Below are positions 39,930 through 49,155 of a DNA stretch of 64,000 nt, piece by piece. Numbering within the stretch: position 1 is the first letter of the stretch; each line of letters starts with the position of its first letter. The position numbers and the translations under genes were made by a program. This DNA is from Periweissella ghanensis (GTDB lineage: Bacteria > Bacillota > Bacilli > Lactobacillales > Lactobacillaceae): NCBI RefSeq assembly GCF_918814755.1, contig NZ_CAKKNT010000002.1, positions 62,001 to 126,000 on the forward strand, in the 5' to 3' direction. The notes beneath the pieces are model-generated. The model was not told the DNA's origin, ran no database searches, and was given only the letters and a program-made list of their open reading frames with translations.

Positions 39930-40688
39930 CTATTCTTCGATATATTCGTCGTCAATCATTGAATATAATTTTTTCTCGATTGTTTTGGCAGATAAACCAG
40001 CTTGAATGGCCAAAATTCCTTCAAGCATAACTTCAAGTTCTTGCAGTTCGGTTTTAGAAGCTTGTTTAAGCCGTTCACCAAAGGGAATAAACAGCACGTA
40101 TCCAAAGAAGATTCCGTATAGGGTGGCGACAAAGGCCGCTGAAATACTATGACCCAAAGCGGTGATATCATTCAGGTGTCCCAAGGCACCAATCAAACCA
40201 ATTACGGCTCCCAACACCCCTAAAGTCGGTGAAGTTGTGCCGGCTGTTTTGAACATATTCGCTCCGCGGGTATGCCGCTCTTCGATTGCGTCAATTTCAT
40301 TTTCAAGAATGTCTTTGACTTGATCAGCTGCGACCCCGTCAACAACCATTTGTAAGCCATGAACTAAGAAAGGGTTGTTATCTTCAGTCAAAACTGATTC
40401 CAAAGCAAGTAGACCATTACGCCGAGCTGTGTTTGATAATTCAACAATTTCGGCAATTGTGTCAGGAATGTTTTGTTCCTGTTTTTTAAATAACACGCGC
40501 ACAATCCCGGGAAGCCGTTTGACATCCGTACTTGAAAACGTATTGAGTAACGTGGCAATGATTCCGACAAAGATAATCGTTGCCGCCGCGGGATTTAAGA
40601 GTACCGCAACATTAGCACCTTTTAGAATCATTCCGACAACTACTGACGCAAAACCAAGAATTATTCCTAAAATTAGTGAAATTTGCAT
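39930..40688 (-). CDS. motA: Flagellar stator protein MotA
   Basis: A 252-residue proton-channel subunit with four membrane segments: two near the N-terminus (ISLILGIILGFASVVVGM, NPAAATIIFVGIIATLL) and two after residue ~140 (GTTSPTLGVLGAVIGLIGAL, ISAAFVATLYGIFFGYVLFI). The cytoplasmic loop carries the charged residues that touch FliG. The ATG at 40688 has GGAGG eight bases upstream. A sigma-28-type promoter lies about 45 bases further upstream. It is divergent from flgB. Confidence 0.94.
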   Translation of the reverse strand: MQISLILGIILGFASVVVGMILKGANVAVLLNPAAATIIFVGIIATLLNTFSSTDVKRLPGIVRVLFKKQEQNIPDTIAEIVELSNTARRNGLLALESVLTEDNNPFLVHGLQMVVDGVAADQVKDILENEIDAIEERHTRGANMFKTAGTTSPTLGVLGAVIGLIGALGHLNDITALGHSISAAFVATLYGIFFGYVLFIPFGERLKQASKTELQELEVMLEGILAIQAGLSAKTIEKKLYSMIDDEYIEE

Positions 40689-40729
40689 GAATTGAACCTC
40701 CAAGAAAACTTTTTTTAAATACTGATAGA

Positions 40730-40756
40730 GTATCGGTATCAAAATTGTAAAGTTTA
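40730..40756 (-). promoter_or_regulatory. Sigma-28 (FliA/SigD)-type promoter of motAB
   Basis: On the minus strand TAAA (40756-40753), 15 bases, then ACCGATAC (40737-40730). The SigD consensus is TAAA-N15-GCCGATAA/T, so the -35 and spacing are exact and six of eight -10 bases match. A fliA gene is present in the same locus. Confidence 0.65.
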
Positions 40757-40936
40757 ACGATTTTTACTAATATCGTAAATTTTTGTATGGAAATAAAATA
40801 AAAATTAAGTTATATTTAAAAGCATCTGAAAATAGTTATTAATAAAATTGATAAAAAGTATGATTTATTTGTTTTAAACGTTTATTTTTCTGCGTTCTTT
40901 ATCATTTAATAATACTATTTAGAATTTCTTAATAAT

Positions 40937-40950
40937 ATATCGAGATATGT
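40937..40950. promoter_or_regulatory. Dyad upstream of flgB
   Basis: ATATCGAGATAT lies about 35 bases before the flgB start, in an AT-rich motA-flgB spacer of 288 bases. It could be an operator for a regulator of the long flagellar operon. No confident -35/-10 pair was found; TTCTTA and TAAAAT are weak candidates around it. Confidence 0.3.
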
Positions 40951-40976
40951 AAAATACACATGGATGAGGACTCGTA

Positions 40977-41345
40977 ATGGAAATCGACAATTTATTGAAG
41001 ACCGCGCTATCAGTTTCAAATACCCGTGCACAAACAATTTCATCAAATATTGCCAATTTAAATACTCCTGCTTACAAAGCTAAACGGGTGCAATTTGAAA
41101 ATTTACTACAACAAGCGACCGGACCGGGGCAAATGGTCACTGATAATCCCCGGCATATTGGAGCGTTAAGTAATATTCAACCGCAAATTACCACGGAAAC
41201 GGGTACCCAAGTCCGGGCCAATGGGAATAATGTTGATCTTGATACGGAAATGGTCGATCAAGCGCAAAATGGAATTTATTACAATATGCTCGTTAGCCAA
41301 TTAAATGGACGCTACCAAATGATGAGCTATATCGTGAACCATTAA
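40977..41345 (+). CDS. flgB: Flagellar basal-body rod protein FlgB
   Basis: A 122-residue proximal rod protein. The N-terminal rod motif is TISSNIANLNTPAYKAKRV, and the C-terminal helix is EMVDQAQNGIYYNMLVSQLN. GAGGA precedes the ATG. It is the first gene of a rightward operon that runs unbroken to the second rod gene at 58.35 kb. Confidence 0.95.
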   Translation: MEIDNLLKTALSVSNTRAQTISSNIANLNTPAYKAKRVQFENLLQQATGPGQMVTDNPRHIGALSNIQPQITTETGTQVRANGNNVDLDTEMVDQAQNGIYYNMLVSQLNGRYQMMSYIVNH

Positions 41346-41365
41346 ACGAATTACGAGGATAAAAA

Positions 41366-41809
41366 ATGAGTTTTTTTAACGGATTAAATATTAATGCGAG
41401 TGGGCTAGCTTTAAATCGTTTACAGATGGATGTTAGCTCAACCAATATTGCCAATGTTAATACGAATACCACGCCTGAAGGTGGCCCGTATAAAGCCAAG
41501 ACTGTTCAATTTAGTGAAAATTTGATGGCACAGCAAGCCGATTTAAATGATCCAAGTAGCAGTCTGAACTCCCCCAGTTACGGCGTTAAAGTTACGGGCA
41601 TCACCGCTAATCAAAATATTAAACGTACATATGATCCAACCAATCCCAATGCTGATGCGAACGGGTATGTCGCCCAATCAAATGTCAATTTGGCTGATGA
41701 AATGGTCAAAATGATTCAAGCGCAACGCTCGTATGAAGCGAATGTATCAGCCACTGAAATGAACAAATCAATTTTACAAAAAGCCTTACAAATTTCATTA
41801 AACGGTTAA
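41366..41809 (+). CDS. flgC: Flagellar basal-body rod protein FlgC
   Basis: A 147-residue rod protein with the N-terminal MDVSSTNIANVNTNTTPEGG motif and a C-terminal NLADEMVKMIQAQRSYEANV helix. Normal length. It follows flgB by 20 bases. Confidence 0.95.
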   Translation: MSFFNGLNINASGLALNRLQMDVSSTNIANVNTNTTPEGGPYKAKTVQFSENLMAQQADLNDPSSSLNSPSYGVKVTGITANQNIKRTYDPTNPNADANGYVAQSNVNLADEMVKMIQAQRSYEANVSATEMNKSILQKALQISLNG

Positions 41810-41825
41810 TTCGAGGAGAAAATAA

Positions 41826-42146
41826 ATGGAATCAATCAATAGTTTGTTATCAAACGTACAAGGTTATCAAGGCTTTTTGGCTAAACAAACCGGCTTAGAA
41901 AATACCGATTTTGCCGCGACCCACAGTGCTAATTTCAGCCAGTTACTAGGAAATGCGATTAACGGCCTTAACAATAATGTCAATGCGATGGAGCAAGGGA
42001 CGGCGGGGTTAATTTCGGGAAATAATAATGATTTGGGTAAAGCCATGGTCCAAATGACAGAAGCCCAACTTTCAGTACAGACAGCGGTTCAGGTCCGCAA
42101 TAAAGTACTTGAGGCCTATAACGATATTAAGAATATGCAATTCTAG
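41826..42146 (+). CDS. fliE: Flagellar hook-basal body protein FliE
   Basis: A 106-residue adapter between the MS ring and the rod. The C-terminal half, DLGKAMVQMTEAQLSVQTAV and VRNKVLEAYNDIKNMQF, is the conserved FliE signature. It lies between flgC and fliF as in most Firmicutes. Confidence 0.94.
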   Translation: MESINSLLSNVQGYQGFLAKQTGLENTDFAATHSANFSQLLGNAINGLNNNVNAMEQGTAGLISGNNNDLGKAMVQMTEAQLSVQTAVQVRNKVLEAYNDIKNMQF

Positions 42147-42172
42147 GAACCGTGTGAAAGGGATGTAAGTAA

Positions 42173-43705
42173 GTGGAGCGAGTTAATAGCAGTTTTGGAA
42201 ATATTAAGGACAAGTGGTCAGCAATTAGTCGCCCAATGAAGATTGGGATTATCAGTGGCTTACTTAGTTTAATAGCAATTGGTGTGATTAGTTTCACATT
42301 ATTAACCCGGGTACAATATGGCGTGTTGTTTGCCAATGTTAACCAAGGTGATGCGGGAAATATTACCGCGACTTTGAAATCACAAAATGTCCCGTATAAA
42401 TTGGAGGATGGTGGCACAACCATCATGATTCCAGCCGACAAAGTTGACCAAACGCGGATTGATTTAGCAATGGCCAATAAATTACCAAATAGTACGAGTG
42501 GTTTTGAGTTGTTTGATAAAACCAACATGATGACCACGGATCAAGACCGTAAGATTATGTATCAACGGGCTTTAACCGGTGAATTGGAACGTTCAATTAG
42601 TTCCCTAAATGCGGTCCAATCAGCCCGAGTGATTCTAGTAACCCCGAGTCAAAGTGTTTTTGATGATTCAACGGACAAAAAAGCTTCCGCATCCGTAATT
42701 TTGACGTTAAAAGGCAATACAATTTCAGATTCCGCGGTCCAAGGGATTGTGGCTTTGACGTCGGCTTCCGTTGAAAATTTAAATCCTGATAACGTTAAGG
42801 TTGTTGATAGTAATGGCCGCATTTTAGCGGATGGTGACAGTGGTAATGATAATCCACTGACTGGGGGCAATAGTAAATTCCTCCAAATGAAGCAACAATA
42901 TGAAAATCAATTAACGCAAAAATTGAGTACGTTATTAACGCCAATTTATGGAGCCGGTAAGTTCCAAGTTGCCATTAATGTTGATCTTGATTTTAATTCC
43001 GTTGAACGCAATACGGTTAAATACAGTAATCCTAATATTCGCAGTGAGAACCTGCAAATTGCTGGTAATAATGCTAACAACCAACAAACAAGTGGCCAAC
43101 CTGATAACGCGGCCAATGTTGCGGGGGCCAAAAATGACCAAAATGGAACGTTTAACCGCACGATTAATAATGAACTTGATACAGATACGACCAAAATTAT
43201 TAATGCCCCCGGTTCGGTCCAACGAATTACCGCGTCGGTTGTCCTTAATGGTGATGCCAATAACGCGGCTAGTGCGAACCAAGTTCAAACAATGGTGGCC
43301 AATGCGATTGGCTTAGATTCAAAACGGGGCGATGCCGTTAATATTCAAGATGTGTCATTTGCTAAAACGAAAATGAATACTACCAGCACCCCTAAAGATG
43401 CTAAGAAAGCCAATGATTTATGGATTTACTTAGCTGTTGCGGCGGGAATTTTAACCCTTGGTTTAGCAACTTTCTTCATTATTCGCAGTCGCCGCCGAAA
43501 CGAAGAAGATGATGAATATGAATACGATGACTATGAGGATGAAGCCAAAGAAGTTCCGGAAGCACCAACGAGTACACCAGTTGAACTTGATGAAAATGCC
43601 GAGTCAGTTGTTGAGAGTAAAACCAATCAGGCAAAAGATTTTGCTATGAAGAATCCCGATATTGTCGCTGATTTAGTTAAGACATGGGTTCGTGAAGATA
43701 AATAA
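42173..43705 (+). CDS. fliF: Flagellar MS-ring protein FliF
   Basis: A 510-residue MS-ring subunit with two membrane segments: near residues ~22-45 (MKIGIISGLLSLIAIGVISF) and ~418-438 (LWIYLAVAAGILTLGLATFF). Between them are the ring-building motifs VLFANVNQGDAGNITATLKS and RALTGELERSISSLNAVQSA. The cytoplasmic tail ends NPDIVADLVKTWVRED, the FliG-binding site. The start is GTG, with AAAGGG ten bases upstream; no in-frame ATG fits. Slightly short for the family. Confidence 0.95.
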   Translation: MERVNSSFGNIKDKWSAISRPMKIGIISGLLSLIAIGVISFTLLTRVQYGVLFANVNQGDAGNITATLKSQNVPYKLEDGGTTIMIPADKVDQTRIDLAMANKLPNSTSGFELFDKTNMMTTDQDRKIMYQRALTGELERSISSLNAVQSARVILVTPSQSVFDDSTDKKASASVILTLKGNTISDSAVQGIVALTSASVENLNPDNVKVVDSNGRILADGDSGNDNPLTGGNSKFLQMKQQYENQLTQKLSTLLTPIYGAGKFQVAINVDLDFNSVERNTVKYSNPNIRSENLQIAGNNANNQQTSGQPDNAANVAGAKNDQNGTFNRTINNELDTDTTKIINAPGSVQRITASVVLNGDANNAASANQVQTMVANAIGLDSKRGDAVNIQDVSFAKTKMNTTSTPKDAKKANDLWIYLAVAAGILTLGLATFFIIRSRRRNEEDDEYEYDDYEDEAKEVPEAPTSTPVELDENAESVVESKTNQAKDFAMKNPDIVADLVKTWVREDK

Positions 43706-43726
43706 AACACTAGGAGTTATGAGTGC

Positions 43727-44731
43727 ATGGAACAGAATGAAGGCGTAAAAAAAGCCGCGGTTCTGCTAATTTCCTTAGGTTCAGAAGTTTCAGCCCAAGT
43801 TATGAAACAACTACCGGATGATTACATTCAGAAAATTAGTTACGAAATCGCTAATACTGATTACGTTAAGCCAGAACGACGTGATCAAGTTTTAGATGAA
43901 TTTATTAATACGGCTAATGGGCGCCAATATATTCTAGATGGTGGTTATGATTACGCCAAAAGCGTCTTAAACCAAGGGTTAGGCCCACAGAAAGCCAAAG
44001 AAATTTTGGATGTTTTAAAGCAATTACAAATGCGTGAACGGCCATTTGATATTGCGCGGACGGCCGATTTGCAACAGTTAGTTAATGTTTTAATTGATGA
44101 GCACCCCCAAGTTATCGCGTTAGTTTTATGTTATATGCAACCAGAAAAAGGGGCCGCTTTATTGGCCCAGTTACCGCGTGATTTACAAGTTGATGTGGCT
44201 GAACGGGTCGGGTTAATTACGACGACTTCACCAGAAGTAATCAAGCGCATTGAAGAATCGCTTGAAGCGCAATTATCAAACTTCGAAGTCGCCGATACCG
44301 AAAATGTTGGTGGAGTATCAGTCTTGGTTGGTATCTTGAATGCCGCCAGTCGCAGTACCGAAAAGAATATTTTGGGCGACTTGGAAGAACGGCAGCCTGA
44401 ATTGGCAACTGAAATCAAAACGAGTCTCTTTACCTTTGATGACATCACATCATTATCTGATATGGATGTTCAAAAAGTATTGCGGGCAATTGATAATGAA
44501 GCCCTTAAGTTGGCCTTGAAAGGTGCCGCCGCTGATATTAAAGAATTTATCTTTAAGAACTTATCACAACGGGCCGCCGAAACGATTCAAGAAGAACTTG
44601 AATTTATGGGACCAACCCGCTTAGCAACGATTGAAGAAGCCCAACAAAAAGTGGTCGCTGAAATTCGTCGCCTAGATGATAATGGTGAAATTTATATTGA
44701 ACGAGGAAATACGGATGGAATGGTCAAATAA
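43727..44731 (+). CDS. fliG: Flagellar motor switch protein FliG
   Basis: A 334-residue rotor protein. The N-terminal domain (KKAAVLLISLGSEVSAQVMK) binds FliF, the middle domain has EHPQVIALVLCYMQPEKGA with the EHPQ motif, and the C-terminal torque domain (MDVQKVLRAIDNEALKLALK) carries the charged residues that meet MotA. It is the only switch-complex gene in the window. Its last 17 bases overlap the fliH start. Confidence 0.96.
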   Translation: MEQNEGVKKAAVLLISLGSEVSAQVMKQLPDDYIQKISYEIANTDYVKPERRDQVLDEFINTANGRQYILDGGYDYAKSVLNQGLGPQKAKEILDVLKQLQMRERPFDIARTADLQQLVNVLIDEHPQVIALVLCYMQPEKGAALLAQLPRDLQVDVAERVGLITTTSPEVIKRIEESLEAQLSNFEVADTENVGGVSVLVGILNAASRSTEKNILGDLEERQPELATEIKTSLFTFDDITSLSDMDVQKVLRAIDNEALKLALKGAAADIKEFIFKNLSQRAAETIQEELEFMGPTRLATIEEAQQKVVAEIRRLDDNGEIYIERGNTDGMVK

Positions 44732-45410
44732 TGTTTGGAAACAAGCAACTGTCATTGATAATAATGCGCCCAAGCCCATCATTACTGATAATTTAGTACC
44801 GTTAGCAGCGCCGAGTGAAGATGATAATATGCAGGTATTTAATGCTGAAAACCAAGCATTACGCCAACAAATTATGACAGATGCCCAACAAGCCGCTGAA
44901 GCGTTAAAAGCGCAAGCCTTTGCAGAAGGGCAAGCGGCTGGTTATGAAGTTGGTTATAACGAAGGTAAAGCCGTTGGTGATCAAATGGCCCAGCAAATTA
45001 GTATGGAAGCTGAGCAAAATTATGCGGCCGCCCAAGCTGATATTGCAACTTATTTACACGATAAGGAAGCCGAAATTGTTGCCTTTGCGGTGGCGATGGC
45101 CGGTCAAATTGTAAAAAAACAAATTAACTTAGATGAAACGACCATTGGGAACATTATTGCCCCAACGTTATTACAACTTGGCCAACCAGACCAGTTAATT
45201 ACCGTCACGGCTAACCCAGCCCATCGTGAAGTGTTAACGGCTAAATTAGAAGCCAAGAAAGCTGAAATTCCAAATTTGCATTATTTATTACTCGATGATA
45301 TGCAATATGAATTAACGGCGTTGAAAGTTGAAACGAGCGATACGCTAGTAGTGTTTGACTTAGAAACGGAATTAAAAAACTTACTCGTAGAATTACAAAA
45401 GGTTGGATAG
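44715..45410 (+). CDS. fliH: Flagellar export apparatus protein FliH
   Basis: A 232-residue regulator of the export ATPase. An Ala/Gln-rich coiled coil (ALRQQIMTDAQQAAEALKAQ, with AEGQAAGYEVGYNEGKAVG carrying GxxxG repeats) leads to a C-terminal domain (HDKEAEIVAFAVAMAGQIVK) that binds FliI. The ATG at 44715, inside the fliG end, has GAGG eight bases upstream; the frame is open further but lacks a ribosome site. Confidence 0.87.
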   Translation: MEWSNNVWKQATVIDNNAPKPIITDNLVPLAAPSEDDNMQVFNAENQALRQQIMTDAQQAAEALKAQAFAEGQAAGYEVGYNEGKAVGDQMAQQISMEAEQNYAAAQADIATYLHDKEAEIVAFAVAMAGQIVKKQINLDETTIGNIIAPTLLQLGQPDQLITVTANPAHREVLTAKLEAKKAEIPNLHYLLLDDMQYELTALKVETSDTLVVFDLETELKNLLVELQKVG

Positions 45411-45413
45411 ACG

Positions 45414-46745
45414 ATGACATTTGCATTAGCGACAGATAAATATTTAACCGTTGTTAAGCAACAACCGTTTACGCAAACCTTTGGGAAAGTCAGTGAAGTC
45501 GTTGGCTTAGTAATTAAGGTCGTCGGCTTAGCGAGCTTTGTGGGTGAAATTTGTGAAGTTCATTTAGCAAGTAGCCATAAAGTCGCACTAACTGAAGTGG
45601 TCGGGTTTGTTAAAAATACGGTCCTCTTGATGCCCTTGGATGACTTAGATGGCATTAGTCCGGGGTGCTTAGTCGTACCAACTGGCCGGGCATTAACGGT
45701 CAAAGTTAATCCGGCTTTATTAGGCCACACGTTAGATGGACTAGGTCGGCCGATGGATGATTTACAAATCACCGAAGAATTCACGGAATTTCCAGTCATG
45801 CGTGATGCCCCTGATCCATTTAAACGTCCACCAATTCGTGAAACCTTACCGACTGGTGTTCGTGCCATTGATGGCTTACTCACAGTTGGTAACGGCCAGC
45901 GAATTGGGATTTTTGCCGGGAGTGGGGTTGGTAAAAGTACCTTACTCGGCATGATGGCTAAATACGCCGACGCTGATGTGATTGTGATTGGTTTGATTGG
46001 TGAACGGGGCCGTGAAGTCCGTGAGTTCATTGAAAAAGACCTCGGCCCGGATGGGTACAAAAAAGCCGTTGTCGTCTGTGCAACTTCTGATATGCCGCCA
46101 TTGGTGCGGTTAAAGGGGGCGTATGTGGCAACGGCGATTGCTGAATATTTCCGTGACCAAGGTAAGAAAGTTGTCTTGATGATGGATTCGGTGACCCGAT
46201 TTGCGATGGCCCAACGTGAAATTGGGCTTTCAACGGGTGAACCGCCAACGACGCGCGGATACACGCCATCGGTTTTTGCGATGCTACCTAAATTACTCGA
46301 ACGTAGTGGTCCAGCTGAGCACGGTTCAATCACGGCTTTTTATACCGTGTTGGTTGAAGGGGATGATATGAATGAACCGATTGCCGATGCGGTCCGGGGG
46401 ATTTTGGATGGCCACATTGTTTTGTCACGTAAGATTGCGGGGCAAAATCATTATCCCGCGATTGATGTGCAAAGTAGTTTGAGTCGATTGATGAAAAGTT
46501 TAGTCAGTCCCACCCATGCCAATGCTGCTAATAAATTACGCCAAAGTATGGCGACGTATAACGAGACCAAGGATTTAATTGAAATTGGTGCTTATCAAGT
46601 TGGTACAAATCAAGCCGTTGATCATGCGATTAATTTACACGAACCAATCAAACAAATTTTGACCCAATCGGTTGATGAACACGCTCCGTTTAATAATACG
46701 GTCCACCAGTTAGAACAACTATTTCAACAACCAACCATGATGTAA
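45414..46745 (+). CDS. fliI: Flagellum-specific ATPase FliI
   Basis: A 443-residue F1-like ATPase that feeds substrates to the export gate. Walker A is FAGSGVGKSTLLGMM (Lys174), followed by LIGERGREVREFIEKDLG, and the Walker B region is KVVLMMDSVTRFAMAQREIG. It starts three bases after fliH, so translation is coupled. Normal length. Confidence 0.96.
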   Translation: MTFALATDKYLTVVKQQPFTQTFGKVSEVVGLVIKVVGLASFVGEICEVHLASSHKVALTEVVGFVKNTVLLMPLDDLDGISPGCLVVPTGRALTVKVNPALLGHTLDGLGRPMDDLQITEEFTEFPVMRDAPDPFKRPPIRETLPTGVRAIDGLLTVGNGQRIGIFAGSGVGKSTLLGMMAKYADADVIVIGLIGERGREVREFIEKDLGPDGYKKAVVVCATSDMPPLVRLKGAYVATAIAEYFRDQGKKVVLMMDSVTRFAMAQREIGLSTGEPPTTRGYTPSVFAMLPKLLERSGPAEHGSITAFYTVLVEGDDMNEPIADAVRGILDGHIVLSRKIAGQNHYPAIDVQSSLSRLMKSLVSPTHANAANKLRQSMATYNETKDLIEIGAYQVGTNQAVDHAINLHEPIKQILTQSVDEHAPFNNTVHQLEQLFQQPTMM

Positions 46746-46760
46746 CTCGAGGTAATAGTA

Positions 46761-47198
46761 ATGCAAAAATTTAAATTTGAATTAGCAAGTTTACTTGAAT
46801 TTCGCCAGCAGGAAGAACAAACCGCTAAGCAAGCCTACGCGTTAGCCCAACAAGCGGTTATCCAAGCGCAAACGGCCACGACGAAGTTATTAAACGAAAA
46901 GCATCTGATCTTTGCTTATGCGTCTAAATCCGTCGAACTGCTCCAAGCCCAACGGCGCTATTTAATTGATATTGAAAATCAAATGACAACGCTAGCATTA
47001 CAAAAAAACGAACGCGAAGCAGCGGTCAAAACGACCCAAGCAGCTTTAGTCCAAGCCCAACAAGCCCGCCAAGTGATTGAAAAATTATACGTTAAAAAAT
47101 TAGCCGAATATCAGGCGGAAGTTAAACGGACGGAGCAAATTTTTCTTGATGAAGTAGGGACGCAAAATTATATGCGGCAGCAAGCTAGCGGCTATTAA
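46761..47198 (+). CDS. fliJ: Flagellar export protein FliJ
   Basis: A 145-residue protein, almost wholly alpha-helical coiled coil rich in Gln, Ala and Glu (FELASLLEFRQQEEQTAKQA, then LDEVGTQNYMRQQ at the end). Sequence conservation is low for this family, so the call rests on the N-terminal FxLxxLLxxR pattern, size, composition and position between fliI and fliK. Confidence 0.82.
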   Translation: MQKFKFELASLLEFRQQEEQTAKQAYALAQQAVIQAQTATTKLLNEKHLIFAYASKSVELLQAQRRYLIDIENQMTTLALQKNEREAAVKTTQAALVQAQQARQVIEKLYVKKLAEYQAEVKRTEQIFLDEVGTQNYMRQQASGY

Positions 47199-47220
47199 AA
47201 ATTAAGAAAGGAGTTCCGCC

Positions 47221-48558
47221 ATGAATCAGATCACCCCGCCAACAACGAGTGCCGTAAATGCTTTGCCTAAAAACAGTAACTCAGCGGCTAGTTCAAGTGA
47301 TGATAACCAAGCTTTAGCAGCAATTTTTGCGAGCCTACTAGCCCCAAGTCCGCTACCAATGGCCCAACAAGATGCACCATTACCCCCCACGGATAACCTA
47401 GTGCAAGCGGGCGATGATGGTGCACTCGGTACGGCTTTACCAAGTCAAAGTCCTGGTAGCTTGAGTGTCGAAGAGGTGCCAATCCCCCAAGCAGCCAAGC
47501 CACTAGCTAGCCCCGTGACCGACATGGGAACTAGTAACGTGCCAGCCTCAGTAAATAGTGGCGCAGCCCCAGTCGCCGAAGTAGCTGCATCGGCTACGCC
47601 AAGTCCACAATTAATGGCCGCTACTAGCCAACCAACAAGTACGCCATTAGCAACGACACTTATGCCCTCATTAGCAAGTGACAATAGCAAGTTAAATAAG
47701 GATTCAAAGCCGATAAGCAACGCTAGTGATAATATTGTTGCTAAAAATGTTACAAATTCAAATGATGATGTGATAAACAACTTTGAAACTAGTAACAGTA
47801 ATATATTTAGTGCAGAAAAAACCTTATCAACGGCGGCCAGTGCACCGGTGGAGCTTAAAGCAATAACGCCGGCCACGGGAGTACCTGATTCGGCGACTGC
47901 GCCAAGGCAAGCTACGACTGATGACAAAGCCCCCGCGCCAACAACCGAGCAACTGCCAAGTCAGGCCCCAGAATTACCACCGACGCTGACCGGGAATATC
48001 ATCCCTAACCAAGTCCCAACGATTACCAATACGCCGGTGTTAACAACGGTCAAAATTGAAAGTCAGCCACTGATGCCAACGAATCAAATAAGTAATATGG
48101 CCCAAGTTATCACCGAACAAGTTAAAACCATGGGCTCAGGGGATACCAAGGTGGTTGTTTTCCGTCTTGAACCAGCTGGCTTAGGACCGATTAACGTTAA
48201 TTTACAGATTAACCAACAGCAAGTTTCCGTGGAATTCAAAATGGAACAAAGTCAAACGCATCAAATGTTAGCAGCGGCCATGCCCAAGTTACAAGAGATT
48301 TTAAAAGCAACGACGGACACGCCATTGCAAATTAATAATCCCACTCCAACCCCAGCGGTGAGCAATGTTAGTGCCCCAACGAGTCATACGCTGAGTGATA
48401 TGAATCAACAGATGATGTTTAACCAGCAAGGTCAACACGGTCATGGTCAACCATTTACCGGTGATAAACGTAAAGCTTATCAAGGACCGCAAGAAGTCGT
48501 AGTTGAACCAGTTGAAACCCAACCCGAGGCCGATGCGACCGTTAGTATTTTAGTTTAA
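47221..48558 (+). CDS. fliK: Flagellar hook-length control protein FliK
   Basis: A 445-residue protein. A long low-complexity N-terminal half rich in Ser, Thr, Pro and Ala acts as the molecular ruler. The C-terminal hook-length domain has VVFRLEPAGLGPINVNLQIN and QQQVSVEFKMEQSQTHQML, which switch FlhB specificity. AAAGGAG precedes the ATG. It lies between fliJ and flgD as expected. Confidence 0.9.
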   Translation: MNQITPPTTSAVNALPKNSNSAASSSDDNQALAAIFASLLAPSPLPMAQQDAPLPPTDNLVQAGDDGALGTALPSQSPGSLSVEEVPIPQAAKPLASPVTDMGTSNVPASVNSGAAPVAEVAASATPSPQLMAATSQPTSTPLATTLMPSLASDNSKLNKDSKPISNASDNIVAKNVTNSNDDVINNFETSNSNIFSAEKTLSTAASAPVELKAITPATGVPDSATAPRQATTDDKAPAPTTEQLPSQAPELPPTLTGNIIPNQVPTITNTPVLTTVKIESQPLMPTNQISNMAQVITEQVKTMGSGDTKVVVFRLEPAGLGPINVNLQINQQQVSVEFKMEQSQTHQMLAAAMPKLQEILKATTDTPLQINNPTPTPAVSNVSAPTSHTLSDMNQQMMFNQQGQHGHGQPFTGDKRKAYQGPQEVVVEPVETQPEADATVSILV

Positions 48559-48570
48559 GGAGGAAGTCTG

Positions 48571-49092
48571 ATGGATATAGCAAATAATGCCAATGCACTG
48601 AATACCGTTTTACCTGGTTCCGTCAAAATTAGTAAAAATAATGATAATGGTACCGGTATTTCAATGGATCAGTTCTTGAAAATCATGGCCGCAACGATGA
48701 GTAACCCGTCAATGGATGGCGGTTCAAGCGGTGGCGGTAGTAATACCGATTATCTCTCACAATTAGCGCAATTTAGTGAATTACAAAAAATGAACGAATT
48801 GGGCCAAAACTTGCAAGCCACGGTGATGATGTCCCAACAACAACAAGCCTTTGGTTTGATGGGCCAAAACGTGGTGGTCACAGATATTGATCCTAATACT
48901 AAAAAGCCCATTGCGATTAGCGGTCCCGTTGATCGGGTGCAGTTCAACAATGGCTATGCGACGATTCAAGTGAAGGGTAAGTATTATGACCTAAGTGCTT
49001 TAAATGAAGTCGATGGTAAATTAGGCCCTGATACAACCGATCCTATCGCCCCAACCCCAGCTCCAACTGATTCATCGGCTCCAACTAATTAA
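48571..49092 (+). CDS. flgD: Flagellar hook assembly protein FlgD
   Basis: A 173-residue hook cap. MDQFLKIMAATMSNPSMDGG and DYLSQLAQFSELQKMNELGQ form the conserved N-terminal region, and AFGLMGQNVVVTDIDPNTK follows. The protein ends in a Pro/Thr/Ser tail (PTPAPTDSSAPTN). It is shorter than enteric FlgD and lacks the full FlgD-Ig region, as in other Firmicutes. Confidence 0.9.
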   Translation: MDIANNANALNTVLPGSVKISKNNDNGTGISMDQFLKIMAATMSNPSMDGGSSGGGSNTDYLSQLAQFSELQKMNELGQNLQATVMMSQQQQAFGLMGQNVVVTDIDPNTKKPIAISGPVDRVQFNNGYATIQVKGKYYDLSALNEVDGKLGPDTTDPIAPTPAPTDSSAPTN

Positions 49093-49155
49093 AAAATATA
49101 GCAACTTATTAATTTACTGAGACGCCCGCGTGGCGCATTACGGAGGAAAAGTAAA

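Noticed and set aside
39917-39955. ATG at 39955 as the motB start
   Set aside because: It lies inside motA without a ribosome site, while TTG at 39916 has GGAGGG nine bases upstream and begins the conserved charged N-terminus.
38592-40976. Mobile-element border of the flagellar locus
   Set aside because: No transposase, integrase, tRNA or direct repeats were seen; only a hairpin element, terminators and an AT-rich spacer.
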